Shown one piece after another: positions 1-12,069 of a DNA stretch of 64,000 bases. The translations under genes were made by a program, and so were the position numbers. The notes under the pieces are model-generated. The model saw only the letters and a list, made by a program, of their open reading frames with translations, ran no database searches and was not told the DNA's origin. Origin of the DNA: Xenopus tropicalis (lineage: Eukaryota > Chordata > Amphibia > Anura > Pipidae); assembly GCF_000004195.4 (NCBI RefSeq), contig NC_030683.2, positions 83,415,410-83,479,409 of the forward strand. The letters run 5' to 3'. Each line of letters starts with the position of its first letter. Position 1 is the stretch's first letter.

Positions 1-495
1 CATGAGTTGAGTTGATCATTTTATTTGTACATTTAATGGGCTTATAGAAAGTTCTGTACTTTGTAATAGGACCTAATGACCTAGCGCATAGCGTAGGGAA
101 GTGGAATGGGTTAAGGAGGGCAGCCAGCCCCCTTTCTCATTTTAAAGGGGTGCGATAGGCCTCTTTGAGTGTCCAAGGGAGGCCATGGAGGGCCATGTAA
201 AGGGACGTGATCCTACCTCGGAAGTCAGTTCCTGAAGAGGCAGGGGTTCATGTCTGCAGTTGGAGGAGGGAACCTTTACTCGGAGCGTCAGGGTAAAATA
301 TTTGGCATGGAGTGTGAGTAGTTCAGTAGGCCTGGGGTTCTGATGGCAAGGTAGTCAGCCTCAGGTCAGGGCTGGGGACAAAAGAGGCAGGAATCAGGCA
401 TTACATTGGGATCAGGGTAAGTTAGGATTGTGGATTAAAGGCAATGTCTATTATACAAACATTTTTTGCAACAAGCTGTTAATATTGTAATGATG
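1..495. other. No gene or repeat recognised
   Basis: Moderately GC-rich non-coding DNA with stop codons in all frames and no terminal inverted repeats that I can see. I find nothing to annotate here. Confidence 0.5.
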
Positions 496-980
496 TTAAA
501 GGGATTCTGTCATGATTTTTATTGTGTAGTTTTTAGTACTAAATTACACTGTGTGCTTTGCAAAAAATCATTCTCCCATTTAAAAGTTTATTCTTGAACC
601 AATAAATGTAGTTTTAATTGTAATACAGGTGTGTAGGCGTAATGTAATACTAGTGTGTAGGCGTACTTCAGAAAGAGCCAGCACTTTACAATACAACTGC
701 TTTCAGATAAGCTATTGTTTCTCCTACTCAGTGTCATGGCCATACTTGGGTGTTTTACTATTAAGTGCTATTCTCATATCTACCACTAAGAGGTGTATGA
801 GTCAGCAGGAGTAAAGAAAGACTAAAGTTTATCAGAGTCTCATGGCTGAGAAACTACAGAACATGTCTAGCAGCACATCAAATTTAAACATTTATAAACT
901 CTCATTTTCACCCATTGATAGATATGCCTCCAAAAATCCCATAAAAATCAATGGAAAGCAACTGAATTTTACCATACTGC
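496..980 (+). repeat. Decayed TTAA-type MITE fragment
   Basis: Begins TTAA followed by AGGGATTCTGTCATG, which resembles the left terminus of an abundant Xenopus TTAA-flanked (T2/Kolobok-like) non-autonomous transposon as I remember it. Internal words (AAGTTTATCAGAG near 827 and ACATGTCTAGCAGCAC near 861) also fit that family. No matching inverted right end was found, so this is a diverged or truncated copy. The small open frames at 629-1199 lie in or beside it and have no coding character. The family assignment is from memory. Confidence 0.45.
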
Positions 981-984
981 TTGT

Positions 985-2217
985 ACCTGCTTTCCTGAGC
1001 TCGGAAACAGATCTTGAGATTTTTGAACCAGATGTATCTGTTTAAGCACATTTGGTGCAAGGCCCAGAGTGCAGCACAATATGATGTAAGTAAACCCTGT
1101 ACTCATTGTCATCGAAAGTTACAGAGTTTCTGCCCCTGCTTGCAAAGGGCAAGTAAGAGAAAATCTAGGGGATTCTTTTGTCCCAGTCATGTGACGTAGC
1201 CAAGACTACATTATAAAATTGCAATCTTATAATAAATGAGAATTGTAGAAAACAAGAGAAATAATTATAAAGTATAAAATATTAATTTGGGGAAAGGATA
1301 TATGCATATAATAGGAGTAATCAGTGCAGCTGATAAATATTACTTTGTTTTCGAAACTGTCTCTATTATTAATATCACAACAAAGGACACTTAGACAAGG
1401 TCAGCAGAAATATAAAGCAAACTTTACTCCTTGCTACACAGCTTTAAAATCCATTTGACACAAAATCCGTCTCAGTCTTTCAGGTTCACAAATGGTACAA
1501 ACATGGCTGATTTATAATCTGGCGCTGGTGCCATCTGTTTTCATATTGCTTCCAGCATAACATAAGTGACTCTTGACCATGTGCTACCTAGCTAAATAGT
1601 GGAAAGTGCATGAGTCAGCAGAATTTCTGATAAGTCAGAATATTTTCAAGACATCAGTCATTTGTGCAGTGCCCAGAACGGGCGATGTCCTGCCCAGATG
1701 TTCCCTTGCTCTGAGATGCTTTGATTGTTAGAGGATGCTCTGACTGCAACAAAATTGCTCCAATATAATAATTAAACCTTTAAAGCAACTCACTGATGTT
1801 ATTTTTTGCTTTCCAGAAAATGTATATTTTAAATGGTGTGTCCCAAATGACAAAGCATTAGGCAGAACTAGAGCACGCTAGGGCCCCAAATGAAAATAAA
1901 AGTTATTAAATCAGGAATGTCCTACTTGTTGGACATATATTACACCTTTCAAATGTACATTCATCGAAAAATTGAATGTAACCAAGTCACTGGTATAAAC
2001 TGGTATTGCCACTGATAGCATTATCTTTTTTTGCCCTTGCTCTTCCTTGCAGTGTTGGTTCTGACTACAGCTACAGTTGAAACCATATTGCAAGAGTCAG
2101 TTCTCCTATAGTCAAGTGTCATTTTCCTAAAATACCTTGCACCATTCTGTGCAACGGCATTGTGGGTATTGGAGTCCTGGCTGTAGGACAACTCTAAAAA
2201 TGTAAAAATGCTTAGAT
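985..2217. other. AT-rich intergenic or intronic DNA
   Basis: No coding frame, RNA gene or clear repeat is visible. Short frames on either strand lack recognisable domains. Confidence 0.5.
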
Positions 2218-2564
2218 TTAAGGTCCCCATTCATGGCCGATTCTAGCTGCCGATATTGGTCCTTTAGACCGATTTGGCAGCTAATTGGCCCATGTATGGG
2301 CACTACCGACGTGCCTGCCCGACTAATATTTGGCCTGAAATCGGCCAGATCTCGATCGGGCAGGTTAAAAAATCTAGTCGGATCGGGGACCGCATCTGCT
2401 CGTTGATGCGGTCCCCGGACTGACTTTGCCTATACCCGTGATGATAATGATTAGCCTACATATTCCCCGATATCGCCCACCCATAGGTGGGGATATCAGG
2501 TGAAGATCCGCTCGCTTGGTGATCTCGCCAAGCGAGCGAATCTTCACGTGTATGGGGACCTTAA
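2218..2564. mobile_element. TTAA-flanked MITE with strong internal hairpins
   Basis: Seen directly: TTAA at 2218-2221 and 2561-2564 flank an element that starts GGTCCCCATTCATGG and ends TGTATGGGGACC, an inverted pair. Inside are a perfect 12-bp stem (GGGGACCGCATC with GATGCGGTCCCC, 2385-2416) and a roughly 19-bp stem (arms around CGCTCGCTTGG and CCAAGCGAGCG, 2502-2545). TTAA duplication is typical of piggyBac and Kolobok transposons. There is no coding capacity, so this is a non-autonomous copy that would need a transposase in trans. Confidence 0.85.
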
Positions 2565-4014
2565 CATTTTCTTTTATTATGCAAAGTTTTTTTTATCTTT
2601 TTGAATGTTGCCCTTTAATTCTTTTACTTATCTGCTTAGATCAGGAGTTCGTGCCAGGTAAAAATCTCTTGAACTTTAGTTATTGCGTGTTCTGTGATAG
2701 ATGATTCAAAGTGTTTAGCCTAGAAATTGTTGCAGCAGTATCAGGTCTCTGCAGCACTGAATGAGTCAAACTGGGAATTATAAAACTAAGCTCCCTTCCA
2801 ATGTTTATTTTGTTTTATGACACCTGAAAGACAGTTTAAGTGAAAATAAAATGAAACAAAACAACACGGAAGCTTTATTTAAAGGAACGTGTTGCGTTTC
2901 AGGAATGAGAACATCCATTATCTTTCGGCATCCTGATCTGAATAGGTCTTATTCACAGGGCGCAATGATTTCCCATCTTTCAGACGTGAGTCATTTTGAA
3001 TGACAGGATTGGCCTTGGGTGTGTGAATAATTCTCTGCTAAGCCACAATTTGTTTAATAGGCAAGATGTATGCAGCCATCCACAATAAAGCAGGTCACTC
3101 ATGCTCAATATTAGTCTTCCGCTCCACGTGCATAAAAGCATATCTGTGGGGTAAGTCGCTTTCAAGGGTGTGTATTGTGTATAAGGATTCCTTCTCTGAT
3201 CCAAGGATTCTGATGATTGTTGCAATGGTTTTGCATCTCTGATTTGTTTTGTAAAGTGGTAGAATTATGCTGTCACGATGTGTTATTGTACTTGAATATT
3301 CTTTGAATTTTTTTATTACTCATTACACAAGGATTTTGATTAGGAACATATTTTTACAAATTGGGGCCACATTCTAATATCAGGGCCCACTTACCAGCTG
3401 GGCTGTGGACTAATAACCCAGCCCCCCCCCGATGGGGAGAAGTCTATGTACTATGAGGTCCCATAATTACTAATACCTGCACTGGCACAGCCCAATAATG
3501 TTTCTAAATATTACAAGGACACCCACCTTTTAAAGTTATAGTTATAGAACTCCAGTTTCAGATCTGCTTTACTCCAACCTGATATTAAAACCATATGCTA
3601 GTTGTTGGATTAGTTACCCCTAAAAAACAAAAATCTAATTAGCTACAAGATTACATTTTATTGTTTTAGTTTTAATTCAGACCTTCTGCTGGTTGGCTGC
3701 TGGGGTCAGTGGGACACTAAAACAGATAGCAATTTAAGATAGTACCGTAAATGCAACCTAATGCTTGGGTGCCATGGGTACCAAACCAGTAGTAAACTTG
3801 CCCTTAAGAAACAGCCTAGTTTATTACAGTCATTTGTTTAATGCAAATCTACCTCAGAATGTACTTATAAATGAAGAAACAGGATGCTTAATAAAAGGCT
3901 TCAGTTGGAAAGGACAAGCTAATTCTATCATAATAACAGGCTTAGCAATGAGCAAATACTGTAACAGGTCTCAAAGCACATTCTCTGTTTATGTATATCA
4001 GCAGTAGGATCCAG
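2565..4014. other. Non-coding stretch without recognised features
   Basis: Contains a C10 run near 3422 and AT-rich DNA. No supported gene, tRNA or transposon ends were found. Confidence 0.5.
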
Positions 4015-4022
4015 GTGAGGAT

Positions 4023-4312
4023 TAGTGATGAGCAAATCTGTCCCGTTTCGCTTCACCTAAAAATTCACGAAAAGGCAGGAAAATTTGCGAAACTGTGAAA
4101 AATTTGCAAAACATAATTGGCGCACTCATCTTTTTTTGGCTCGACCGACAGCCGAAACCATGCCCATTTTGACTCGACTGCAACTTTTTTTGACATGCAA
4201 AGAATTTTTCCACTGTGAATTTTCGCTGAAGTTTCACAAGAAAATTCACCAGTGGCGAAATGTGGAAGTTCACTGCGAATACATGCCTGACAAAAAAATT
4301 TGCTCCTCACTA
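4023..4312. mobile_element. hAT-like MITE with perfect 8-bp TSD (copy A)
   Basis: The termini are TAGTGATGAG and its near inverse CTCCTCACTA. Both ends are flanked by an identical 8-bp target duplication, GTGAGGAT (4015-4022 and 4313-4320). An 8-bp duplication with short TIRs is the hallmark of hAT transposons. Further inward the ends read AATCTGTCCCG on the left and TGCCTGACAAAAAAATTTG on the right, as in the other copies at 27.6, 34.7 and 36.8 kb. It is non-coding and about 290 bp long. Confidence 0.88.
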
Positions 4313-4534
4313 GTGAGGATGGAGCGAACCTTGGGCCCCATGGGGATTGTGCTTTAGCTATTAAATTACAGGGATATCCCAAAGCATTGGGCCCTTGGGA
4401 TGGCACTACTGCGTCACTTGAAATTTTCATAACTCATATTACTTTAATGTTTTATTTTTGCAATAGGCTATAAGTGTAACTTATCATAAAATACATGAAA
4501 ATAAACTGGAAAAAAATTCAGTGGTTCACTAATT

Positions 4535-4680
4535 TGGGATGAGCAAATTTTTTCACCTGCTATCAATTCACAGCAAAATTTCTGTTCTCACAAGTGGCGA
4601 AAATTTTCACAAACTTGTGTTAAAATTTCACCATGCATTTTGTTTCACTGGGAAAAAACACCCAATAACATCAGCACACA
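4535..4680 (+). repeat. Degenerate 5' half of the TAGTGATGAG MITE family
   Basis: The sequence GGGATGAGCAAATTTTTTCACC and what follows resembles the terminus of the family at 4023. The first bases of the TIR are mutated and no right terminus or TSD is visible. It abuts another repeat at 4682. Confidence 0.5.
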
Positions 4681-4681
4681 T

Positions 4682-5043
4682 AGGGCCACATTTACTAATC
4701 CACGAATGCTCCGTGCGTATTTTCAGTGACTTTTTTGTACCTTGCACGACTTTTTCGTACTTGCGACAAAATTTGTGCGACAAAATCGCCAGGTTGGAGC
4801 TGCCATTGATTCCTATGGGAGGCTTCAAAAATCATGCACAGAAGGATCAAAGTCGGAAAGGTTTTCCTGCTGTTTACAATAGTTCGGTACAAAAATTTCG
4901 GATCGCAAATACAATACTATAGTGACTAATACGATTTTTTCGTAGGCATTTTCATGATATTTGCGATCTTCAGAAATTATCGTAGCCAATCGGAATTTTT
5001 CCCATTTGGGATTCAAACTCGTGATTTCATGAATGCGCCCCAT
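4682..5043. repeat. Diverged MITE with cACATTTACT ends
   Basis: The left end AGGGCCACATTTACTAA and right end CATGAATGCGCCCC form an imperfect inverted pair. Between them lie CpG-containing, T-rich words (ACTTTTTCGTACTTGCGAC, ACGATTTTTTCGTAGG). I associate this end sequence with a common Xenopus MITE. TSDs are not clear. It is non-coding, and the 127-codon frame across it is incidental. Confidence 0.5.
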
Positions 5044-5153
5044 AGTGTGAGAAAAATCACCAATGCGTTTGAATAAGAAAAAACTTGAGAAAAAATGCCC
5101 ATTGACTTCAATGTGTTTAGTTAAAAAAAAAGTGAAAAAAATGCCCATTGACT

Positions 5154-5614
5154 TTAAAGGGGTGGTTCACCTTTCAGTTAACTTTTAGTATGTCAATTGC
5201 CAATTCTAAGCAACCTTTCAATTAGTCTTCATTATTTTATTTTATTTTTTTAAATTATTTGTCTTCTTTTTCTGACTTTCCAACTTTCAAATGGGGGTCA
5301 CTGATACCAGCAGCCAAACACCAATTGCTCTGTAAGGCTATCATTTTATTGTTATTGTTACTTTTTGATACTTGTCTTTCTGTTTAGGTCCTCTCCTATA
5401 AATATATCAGTATCTCATTCAAACCAATGCCTGGTCGCTATGGTTATTTGGACCCTAGTAACCAGATAACTGCTTATATTCCAAACTGGATAGCTGCTGA
5501 GCAAAAAGTGAAATAATTACAAAACAAATAAAAAATTACCAATTGCAAATTGTTTAAGAATATTACTCTCTACATGATACTAAAAGTTAACGCAAAGGTG
5601 AACAACCCCTTTTA
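5154..5614. mobile_element. TTAA-type MITE with about 36-bp TIRs
   Basis: The left end AGGGGTGGTTCACCTTTCAG and right end AAAGGTGAACAACCCCT are inverted, and the match runs about 36 bp inward to TTTTAGTAT / ATACTAAAA. The left flank is TTAA (5154-5157). The right flank is TTTA, a one-base variant. The element is about 455 bp, non-coding, and similar to frequent Xenopus TTAA elements. Confidence 0.8.
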
Positions 5615-6460
5615 TGCATTTGGCATGAGAAAAAAAATGGTAATTGGCTTCAGTACATTCAAGTGAGTGAAAAACTGGAGAAACAACACCTACTGATTCC
5701 AATGCATTTCACAAACGGAAGGCAGGGAGTGAATATGAGTTTAAGGAATGGTAGTCAAGAGAGAGTTAATGCCTCTAAAATTGATAGAACTGTTTTGCTA
5801 CATGTGTGCGGCAACAGGGAATTTTTTTTTCTTCAGTTCAGCTCGCTCTCTAGGCTTATATAAACATTATATGCCAATCCATTCATTTTTGTGAGGGCAA
5901 CATTGCTGCAAAATAGCGCTCCCCCTTTCTATCTCCTCAACTAAATAAATAAACTAATAAAAAAATGTCTAAACAAGGTTTGATAGGACTGTAAAATGAA
6001 ATCTACTCTTTAATTAATAATTCCACAATAAATATTTAATCTTCATTTGATTCACGTCTTAAACTGTTTTATTTGTAGTGAAATAGATATATTTGTTCTT
6101 CTCACTTCACATAAGTCTACCAGTTTACAAGAGGACAAGCACAATCACCGTCATCCTCTGTTCTGGCCATTCAGTGTCGCTGTACTGCTGGGGGAACAAG
6201 GACGATTAGTATCTCAGCAGGAAGTCTCACAGCCTGGCTTAGTCAGAAATGCCCGATATCAGCAGGGTGGGGTGGAAATGAGCTACTCTGGGCATTTATG
6301 AGGGTTTTTTACTTTTTAGAGACAAAGTAACATCGTTGTATGTAGTTCTACATGGTGTGCTCTGATAACAGATGCATTAGTAGCACAAACATGCATTTTA
6401 TGCTTTGCAGTATCTCTTAAAAGGTATTTTCAACTTCAGACAATTGTCCAAATTTAAATA
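5615..6460. other. No gene recognised
   Basis: AT-rich DNA with a T9 run at 5821. An 84-codon frame at 6047-6301 has no recognisable domain and no supporting signals. Confidence 0.45.
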
Positions 6461-7083
6461 ACAAAATAAAATAACAGTGTCAGATTATTAAGCGGTTTTA
6501 GATCATCTCAAGCAGGCATGCTCTCCCCAGGTATGTAATCAATATTTAAAGGGCATGTTCACTTTCACACAATAGCCTGAATTTAAACAGCTCCTATCAG
6601 AAAAAGCATTTTTGTAAATCATCTTTATTATTTAAAATGTTTAGTTTTGAAGCTACCAACCAGAATCAGTGTTGCTCACCGACCTGCTCTCTTTGTATGG
6701 GATTTTCCAGACCAGGATTTTCCTGACTTGGCAGGCAGCCAAATAAAAAAGGTTCTGTGCATGCCTTCCCTCTACTGCTTCATCTGCATATCTTTGATAC
6801 CATTGGCTGGCAAGATTTAGCCAACCTGATTAATAAAATGCAAATGAGCAGGAGGGGGGCGGCATGCGCAGTAACCAGTTTAGTGTCAACTTCCTGTTTG
6901 GGCAGAATTCAAGTTGGTGTCGGTGATCCCTTCCAAAGAGGGAGAGAGTTATAGCATGTTGATCCTGGTCTGTAGCTTTATAACTACCCTTTAAATGTTG
7001 TTTGCATACCTGGGGAGAGCATGCCTGCTTGAGAAAATCTAAAACTGCTTGACAAACTGAAACCAACAGTTATTTTATTTTGT
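6461..7083. mobile_element. MITE with about 80-bp inverted termini
   Basis: The left arm (CAAGCAGGCATGCTCTCCCC around 6510) is inverted at the right (GGGGAGAGCATGCCTGCTTG around 7012). The match continues outward to AAAATAAAATAAC / GTTATTTTATTTT and inward to ATTTAAAGGG / CCCTTTAAAT. The centre (about 6560-6980) is unrelated non-coding sequence. I cannot define a target duplication, so the superfamily is open. Confidence 0.75.
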
Positions 7084-8272
7084 TGAATGTGTCTATAGAT
7101 TTTTAAAGAAAGAAAAGGGAATTCCCAATGGAAGGCACAGAATTAGCTGCTGAGCTTGCCAACACAAAGTGCTGCATGCTGACTGAGCCGGCTGTGTGTT
7201 TAATTGTCATCTGGCCTTCGGTTCTCAGTTCCTAATCAAAATAGAACTTACAAAATACCAGTATGGCACTTGAAAACCTCTTTTCTTACTTAGGCGCAAA
7301 GTCACTATCCAATAATCAGTCCCCTGTGGCACCCTATAGATATACATTACAGCACAAGGTGCCTTTTAAGGGTGAATAGACAGACTATAGTTATTTCTAT
7401 TGCCAACTATACTCTTTCGCAATGAGCTTTATATTGTCATGTGGTATTTGCTCTTTATAACTAAACTTTAGTGATCAAAATGTTTTTTTAAACAAAATCT
7501 AAACATTGCTGCACTGCACTGCCCAACCACAACTACTTAGTTGTTGCTGGGTTACAAATTCCAAATTACTATGATATGTTATCAAGGTCAATGCATTCTG
7601 GGAGCTGTAGGCTTAATTCTTAAAAGGGAATGTAAAGGATAAAACCAAAGTAGGGTTAGGAATCAGTGGCAGGCCTTTGCATCCCCTTTAACTGGTGGTA
7701 TGCCACTTTTACTCTGTGTGCCCTCTACTCTGTGTACCAAAAAGTATATATATAAATCTGGCTCCTTGTTCTTCGTCCCTGCAGTTGGAGTTGTAAACTT
7801 AAAGTACAATTTTCCTAGCACAGAACAAGTCTGTCCTATGTCCTCATGTTTGATTGACAGTGTAATATAATGAAGCCAAAATGCCAAATAATCCCTGTAT
7901 GTACAGAATCTGCCATAAATAACCTGTAAACTACATCATTAAAAAGCTGCTTGGAAATGTCACTAAGTAAAATTATAATGCTAGTTGGGGCCCACTCACC
8001 GATGCTTAGCATTGCAGAAGTATCGGTGAACTATATTCTTATATCACTCTCTGACATCACTGAGTAAAACAGATACAGGGAATAATATACACCCTGTTTT
8101 AAAATACAAGCACACTAGAGGTTACAGAGGAGCTCCATAACTATGTAAAAGGGACACAAGGACAGAACTGCTGAGTGCTTTTATTCATGGCATTGAACTG
8201 TCATGAATACATTTAAAAAAAAAAATTTTTAATACTAAAGTGCCAATTTATTATATACAAACTTTATTTCAC
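7084..8272. other. Non-coding stretch
   Basis: No supported gene. Around 7505-7610 there is a weak palindromic word set (CAACTACTTAGTTGTTG, then GCATTCTGGGAGCTGTAG) that may be a decayed short inverted-repeat element. Nothing else is recognised. Confidence 0.4.
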
Positions 8273-8273
<1 letters not shown>

Positions 8274-8326
<53 letters not shown>

Positions 8327-8327
8327 A
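8274..8327. repeat. (TCTA)n microsatellite
   Basis: About 13 nearly perfect tetranucleotide units, read directly. Confidence 0.97.
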
Positions 8328-8603
8328 TCTACAGTATATCTATGAAGCTTGTTATTATAGGCTTATAAAGTACTTAAGTTCATCACACACCCATGTTTAA
8401 ATCTGAAGTGGCTATCAGGTCCAGGGTAGTCAGTGTGGGTTTACATGAATGCAGAAGAACTTAAAGAAGACTGCATTCATAGGAATGGTGGGGAGAGGGC
8501 CATAGGCAGCAAGTGGGCATATCCTTGGTCATGCCCTAGCTTGTTCATCCTTGAGACATGTAAGCAATGAAGCGCCATAGGACACACTATGCAGGAGATC
8601 CCT

Positions 8604-8895
8604 GTTACATAGTTACATAGTTACATAGGGTTGAAAAAAGACCAGAGTCCATCAAGTTCAACCCATCCAAGTAAACCCAGCACACACAACCCACACCCTG
8701 TAAATACTCCCTGTATTGTGTGGGCCAGTGCTGCACTCTACACAAGGTACAGATCATAAAACGTCCCACCAGCACAAGTGCTCCTTGAATGGGTTGCAAG
8801 GGGTGTAATAAAGGACTCCAACAGTTATGATACTTTATTGCAATAACATTTGGAGCTTTAGCTAGGCCAAATGATTTCTTAGTATATGCCATATA
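8604..8895 (-). mobile_element. CR1-type LINE 3' tail, inverted
   Basis: Three tandem GTTACATA octamers sit next to GGGTTGAAAAAAGACCAGAG. On the minus strand this reads as the 3' UTR and octamer tail of a CR1 element, ending with the same text (AACTTGATGGACT then CTTTTTTCAACCC) as the CR1 copies at 22.6, 52.3 and 57.8 kb. No reverse transcriptase remains. CR1 copies are usually 5'-truncated like this. The upstream limit is uncertain. Confidence 0.75.
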
Positions 8896-9199
8896 CAGTA
8901 GTTAGATGTGCAATTAGAGTGAGTAGAGGGAATTAGCATTTTGGTCATGAAATCCACAGTGTACCTAAGCCACACATTTAATCTAAGTTTTTTACAGAAA
9001 TATAAACATTTTATACCTTCCCTTCCAGTATTAAAGATGAAAAAACAGCAGCACTCCGGTTATGTTGAAAAAAGTGACTTATACTCAAGTTCACAAGGCA
9101 ATTCATTTTATACCTTCCAGTATAGTTATTTCCACCACGGTTAGTATTTTTATTGAACTCGTAATAACTTTGTACATATATGCATCTTAGAGTAGGGTT

Positions 9200-9610
9200 G
9201 TTTATTAATAATGATTCTGCTAATGCTTGTAAGGGTGTGGAAAGAAGAGATGCCAAATTTATGCTAGACCCCAATAGAGTTACAAGTATCCAAATCCCTT
9301 GCCACTAGGGGAAGAGAGTATATAAGGAGGGTACCACTCCCAGTTCGGGGCTTCTTATCAGACCAGCAAGATCATTAGAACAGGGCTGTAAGTGAAACAA
9401 ACACTAGGTGCTTGATAAGAGGCAGGATATGCAGAATAGGTAGCCCAAACCCCAACCAGGAGATGCTTAGAGGCCAAAGCTATGCCACAGTAAGGGACTG
9501 AAGGACTAGTGAAAAAAGGCCTACAGCATGTGAGTCATAAAAAAATTCCTATCCAGACTAGGGAGAGGGGTGTTACGGGAACACTGGACTGCTAGGACTA
9601 GGAGGTTGTG
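9200..9610 (+). repeat. Possible solo LTR or promoter fragment
   Basis: A TATATAAG box at 9319-9326 sits in a GC-richer block (AGGAGGGTACCACTCCC). I see no terminal TG...CA pair, duplication or internal coding region, so this is only a suggestion of an LTR remnant. Confidence 0.2.
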
Positions 9611-9799
9611 AAAAGAGTTCCCAATGAGGTGACAGAAAATAAGACCAGTCTAAGGAAGGTGGCCATGAGTAAACCATGACCTGTTGGAGATGTGATTGGT
9701 CCTGTTTATAGTGATCCTGCTGTCTGATGTATGCCGTGCTTTTGAATGGAAATACTGGGCCGACTGTGGATAAGGCGCATACAGTATTTATTATAGTGT

Positions 9800-9936
9800 G
9801 TAAGCCAACATCAGTGGTGATGTTGCCCATAGCAACCAATCAGAGCTTTGCTTTTGTCTTCTAACTTGTAGGTGACTGTTAAATCCTGATTGCTGATTGG
9901 TTGCTATGGCCAATATCACTGATTAGGTTGGCTTAA
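9800..9936. mobile_element. Palindromic MITE with CATAGCAACCAATCAG arms
   Basis: TAAGCCAACATCAGTGGTGA and TTGCCCATAGCAACCAATCA are inverted at the right (TGATTGGTTGCTATGGCC, then TTGGCTTA). The element is about 137 bp. Related arms occur at 21488-21663 and, as a half copy, at 50435-50500. Confidence 0.75.
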
Positions 9937-9939
9937 GTG

Positions 9940-11030
9940 TTATTGTGTTAGCAGAAAAGATGTGTGAATGCATGTGTGAACACTGTACTGCTTACATGCT
10001 GGCACTGATAAAGGCACAGAGTGCCTTTTTCTATATAACATGCACATCTTTTGGCCCTGTTAGTAATCAGTGTCCAGTTGATTTTAATAAGTATGCATGA
10101 ACATGAGCATCTGGACTTTTAAAAGCAAAATCTTGCTGATATATCAATATAAACTTGTAATGTAAAGTTAGATCACCCTCATATATCAATATGAACTTGT
10201 AATATAAAGTTAGCAATACTGACAATAACTGATAGACAGACAAGCTCATTACATCATGTAATTCTCTAGCAGCTACGCCTAATTATGCCTGTGAATTTTG
10301 GAGTGGGTGAGACTGATTATTACTCAGAATTCTGGAGCTTTGGGGAGTTGATTATCACTGCAATTGCTGCCGTTGTTAAGACTGATCATCAGGAGAAGGA
10401 CTCTCTTCTGGAAAAGCTGCAGACCATTCATTTATTTACGTAACCAAAAATGAATTGTAAGGCTGATTTTTCTAAGGTGGCATGTCAGTTAGGCCCCAGT
10501 AAGTGATTTTAAGTGCTCTATGATTACATGCTACCTGTATCAGTAAGCAATGGAGGTAGGCAATGTTTTTTTTGCCAGTAGACTTAAATATTTACTGTGA
10601 GCTAGGTTCAGTGTTCAGTAAGTGCTGTGGGATACAATATAAACTTTGGTAGAATGACCCATGATCGGGTATAATGGCAGCACAGCACACTTCTATAAGT
10701 CCATTTATTGAAAGGTCGGGTGACCTTACGCCATCTCTGTGCTGTAATGGCTCTCAATAAGTGTGCTGTCTCAGCACTGCCGTACATTGCAAAACAATTG
10801 ACAGCAGGTGGGAGAGGACTGTGGGTGAGAGAGTGACAGGTTATAGAAAGGCATGTGGGCAGACTAGAGACAAAAGGCTGGAGAAAAAGTACACAAGAAA
10901 TAGGCATCTCAATTGCAGGGATGGTGGGTGTTTTAGAAACAAATGGAAAGGTGTACACTTGGATATATAAGAAACTATAGAAATGACTTGATCTCCACAA
11001 AAATGTATTTGTTCTATAAATATAGTAGCG
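9940..11030. other. Non-coding stretch with one short tandem duplication
   Basis: Two copies of a 32-bp unit (TATATCAATATAAACTTG... and TATATCAATATGAACTTG...) lie about 43 bp apart at 10138-10213. No gene is supported. The 130-codon minus frame at 10608-11000 lacks any domain. Confidence 0.45.
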
Positions 11031-11031
11031 C

Positions 11032-11054
11032 TATTAATTAATTAATTAATTAAT
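11032..11054. repeat. (ATTA)n microsatellite
   Basis: About six tandem ATTA units, read directly. Confidence 0.95.
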
Positions 11055-11214
11055 CCAAGAAATCTTTAATTTGTTAGCACAAAGACAGACAGGCGATTAG
11101 TACCTGTGACTTTTTAAAAATTGAGCTGACTAACCGCCCCATCTGTCTTCACCCTTAGGGTAACAAAAACTTTATATTTATTAATGCATCAAAAAACAAA
11201 CAAACAGTTAAGAG

Positions 11215-11720
11215 TTTGTTTATAGCCTCCCATAGATCTGGGAAAGTCAACATGTGGCTCTCTGATTACAAAGCTAAGGATCTGGGATTTATGTCTCATG
11301 TTTTTGCAGTCACCCAAAATATTGCTGTTTTATGTAGGGGATCAGAGAACCCTGTCCCCTGTTTCTCAGTCTGTGATCTCATCCAGCCTAGCTACAGACT
11401 GGGGAGGGATCCGATTGGCTGGATGCCCCAGTGCACCTCTGGTAGAGGTGTGCCTAAGTTTTGGAGCCAAAAATCTAAGGGCGGGCCCAGCAGTTTATAA
11501 AGGGAGTCCCTGCTGTTGTTTGCCAGTGCAGAGGGAGAACCAGAGTGAGCAGTTAGCACAGTGTGTGTTCAGACTTGAAAGAATAAAAGTCTGCTGGACT
11601 GCCAGGTAGTATAAGGTCCTCTGTGGAACTCTCAGTGTGTGTCCCCCGAAGTTTGTACCAAGGGGACTGTGATCTTGTAAATTCTGCAACACCAGAGGGT
11701 ATAGGGCAAACAGCCATTAT
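11215..11720 (+). repeat. LTR-like promoter/polyadenylation block
   Basis: In order: a GC-box-like AGGGCGGG (about 11479), a TATA box TTTATAAAG (11494-11502), then AATAAA (11582-11587) about 85 bp downstream, followed by a GT-rich stretch. This spacing is what a retroviral or gypsy-type LTR shows (U3-R-U5). I cannot find the second LTR, an internal region or a flanking duplication, so a solo LTR is an inference. The 103- and 94-codon frames here are not convincing genes. Confidence 0.35.
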
Positions 11721-12069
11721 AGCACCTGGGTAATAGGGAGAATGGAAAATACAAGTAAGTAATTCACTTTTGTCAATTTAGAAGAAGAGATTAAATTTGT
11801 ATCTTAACCAAGTGTCTGTAAAATGTATCACAGTACATCTGCTTTTTCAAGACTGTACTTTTGCCTTGATTTTGGTTTTATAAAAAAAAAAACAAAATCA
11901 ATAATAACCAGGCAAACTGTACCACCCTTAACTGGTCTTCTCTTCAGGGTGCCAGTTATGCTGTATTCACACTAATTCTTCCAGTAGCAACTCAGCATGA
12001 TAACAGCACTCCTTTTGAAAAGTAAAATGTATATTTTTAAAAACATGGCAGTAGCAACAGGTTACATTT

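Noticed and set aside
4065..4430. 121-codon minus frame
   Set aside because: Falls within and beside a MITE of inverted, low-complexity sequence. No domain.
10608..11000. 130-codon minus frame
   Set aside because: No recognisable domain, no splice or promoter support, Ser/Thr/Pro-rich translation.
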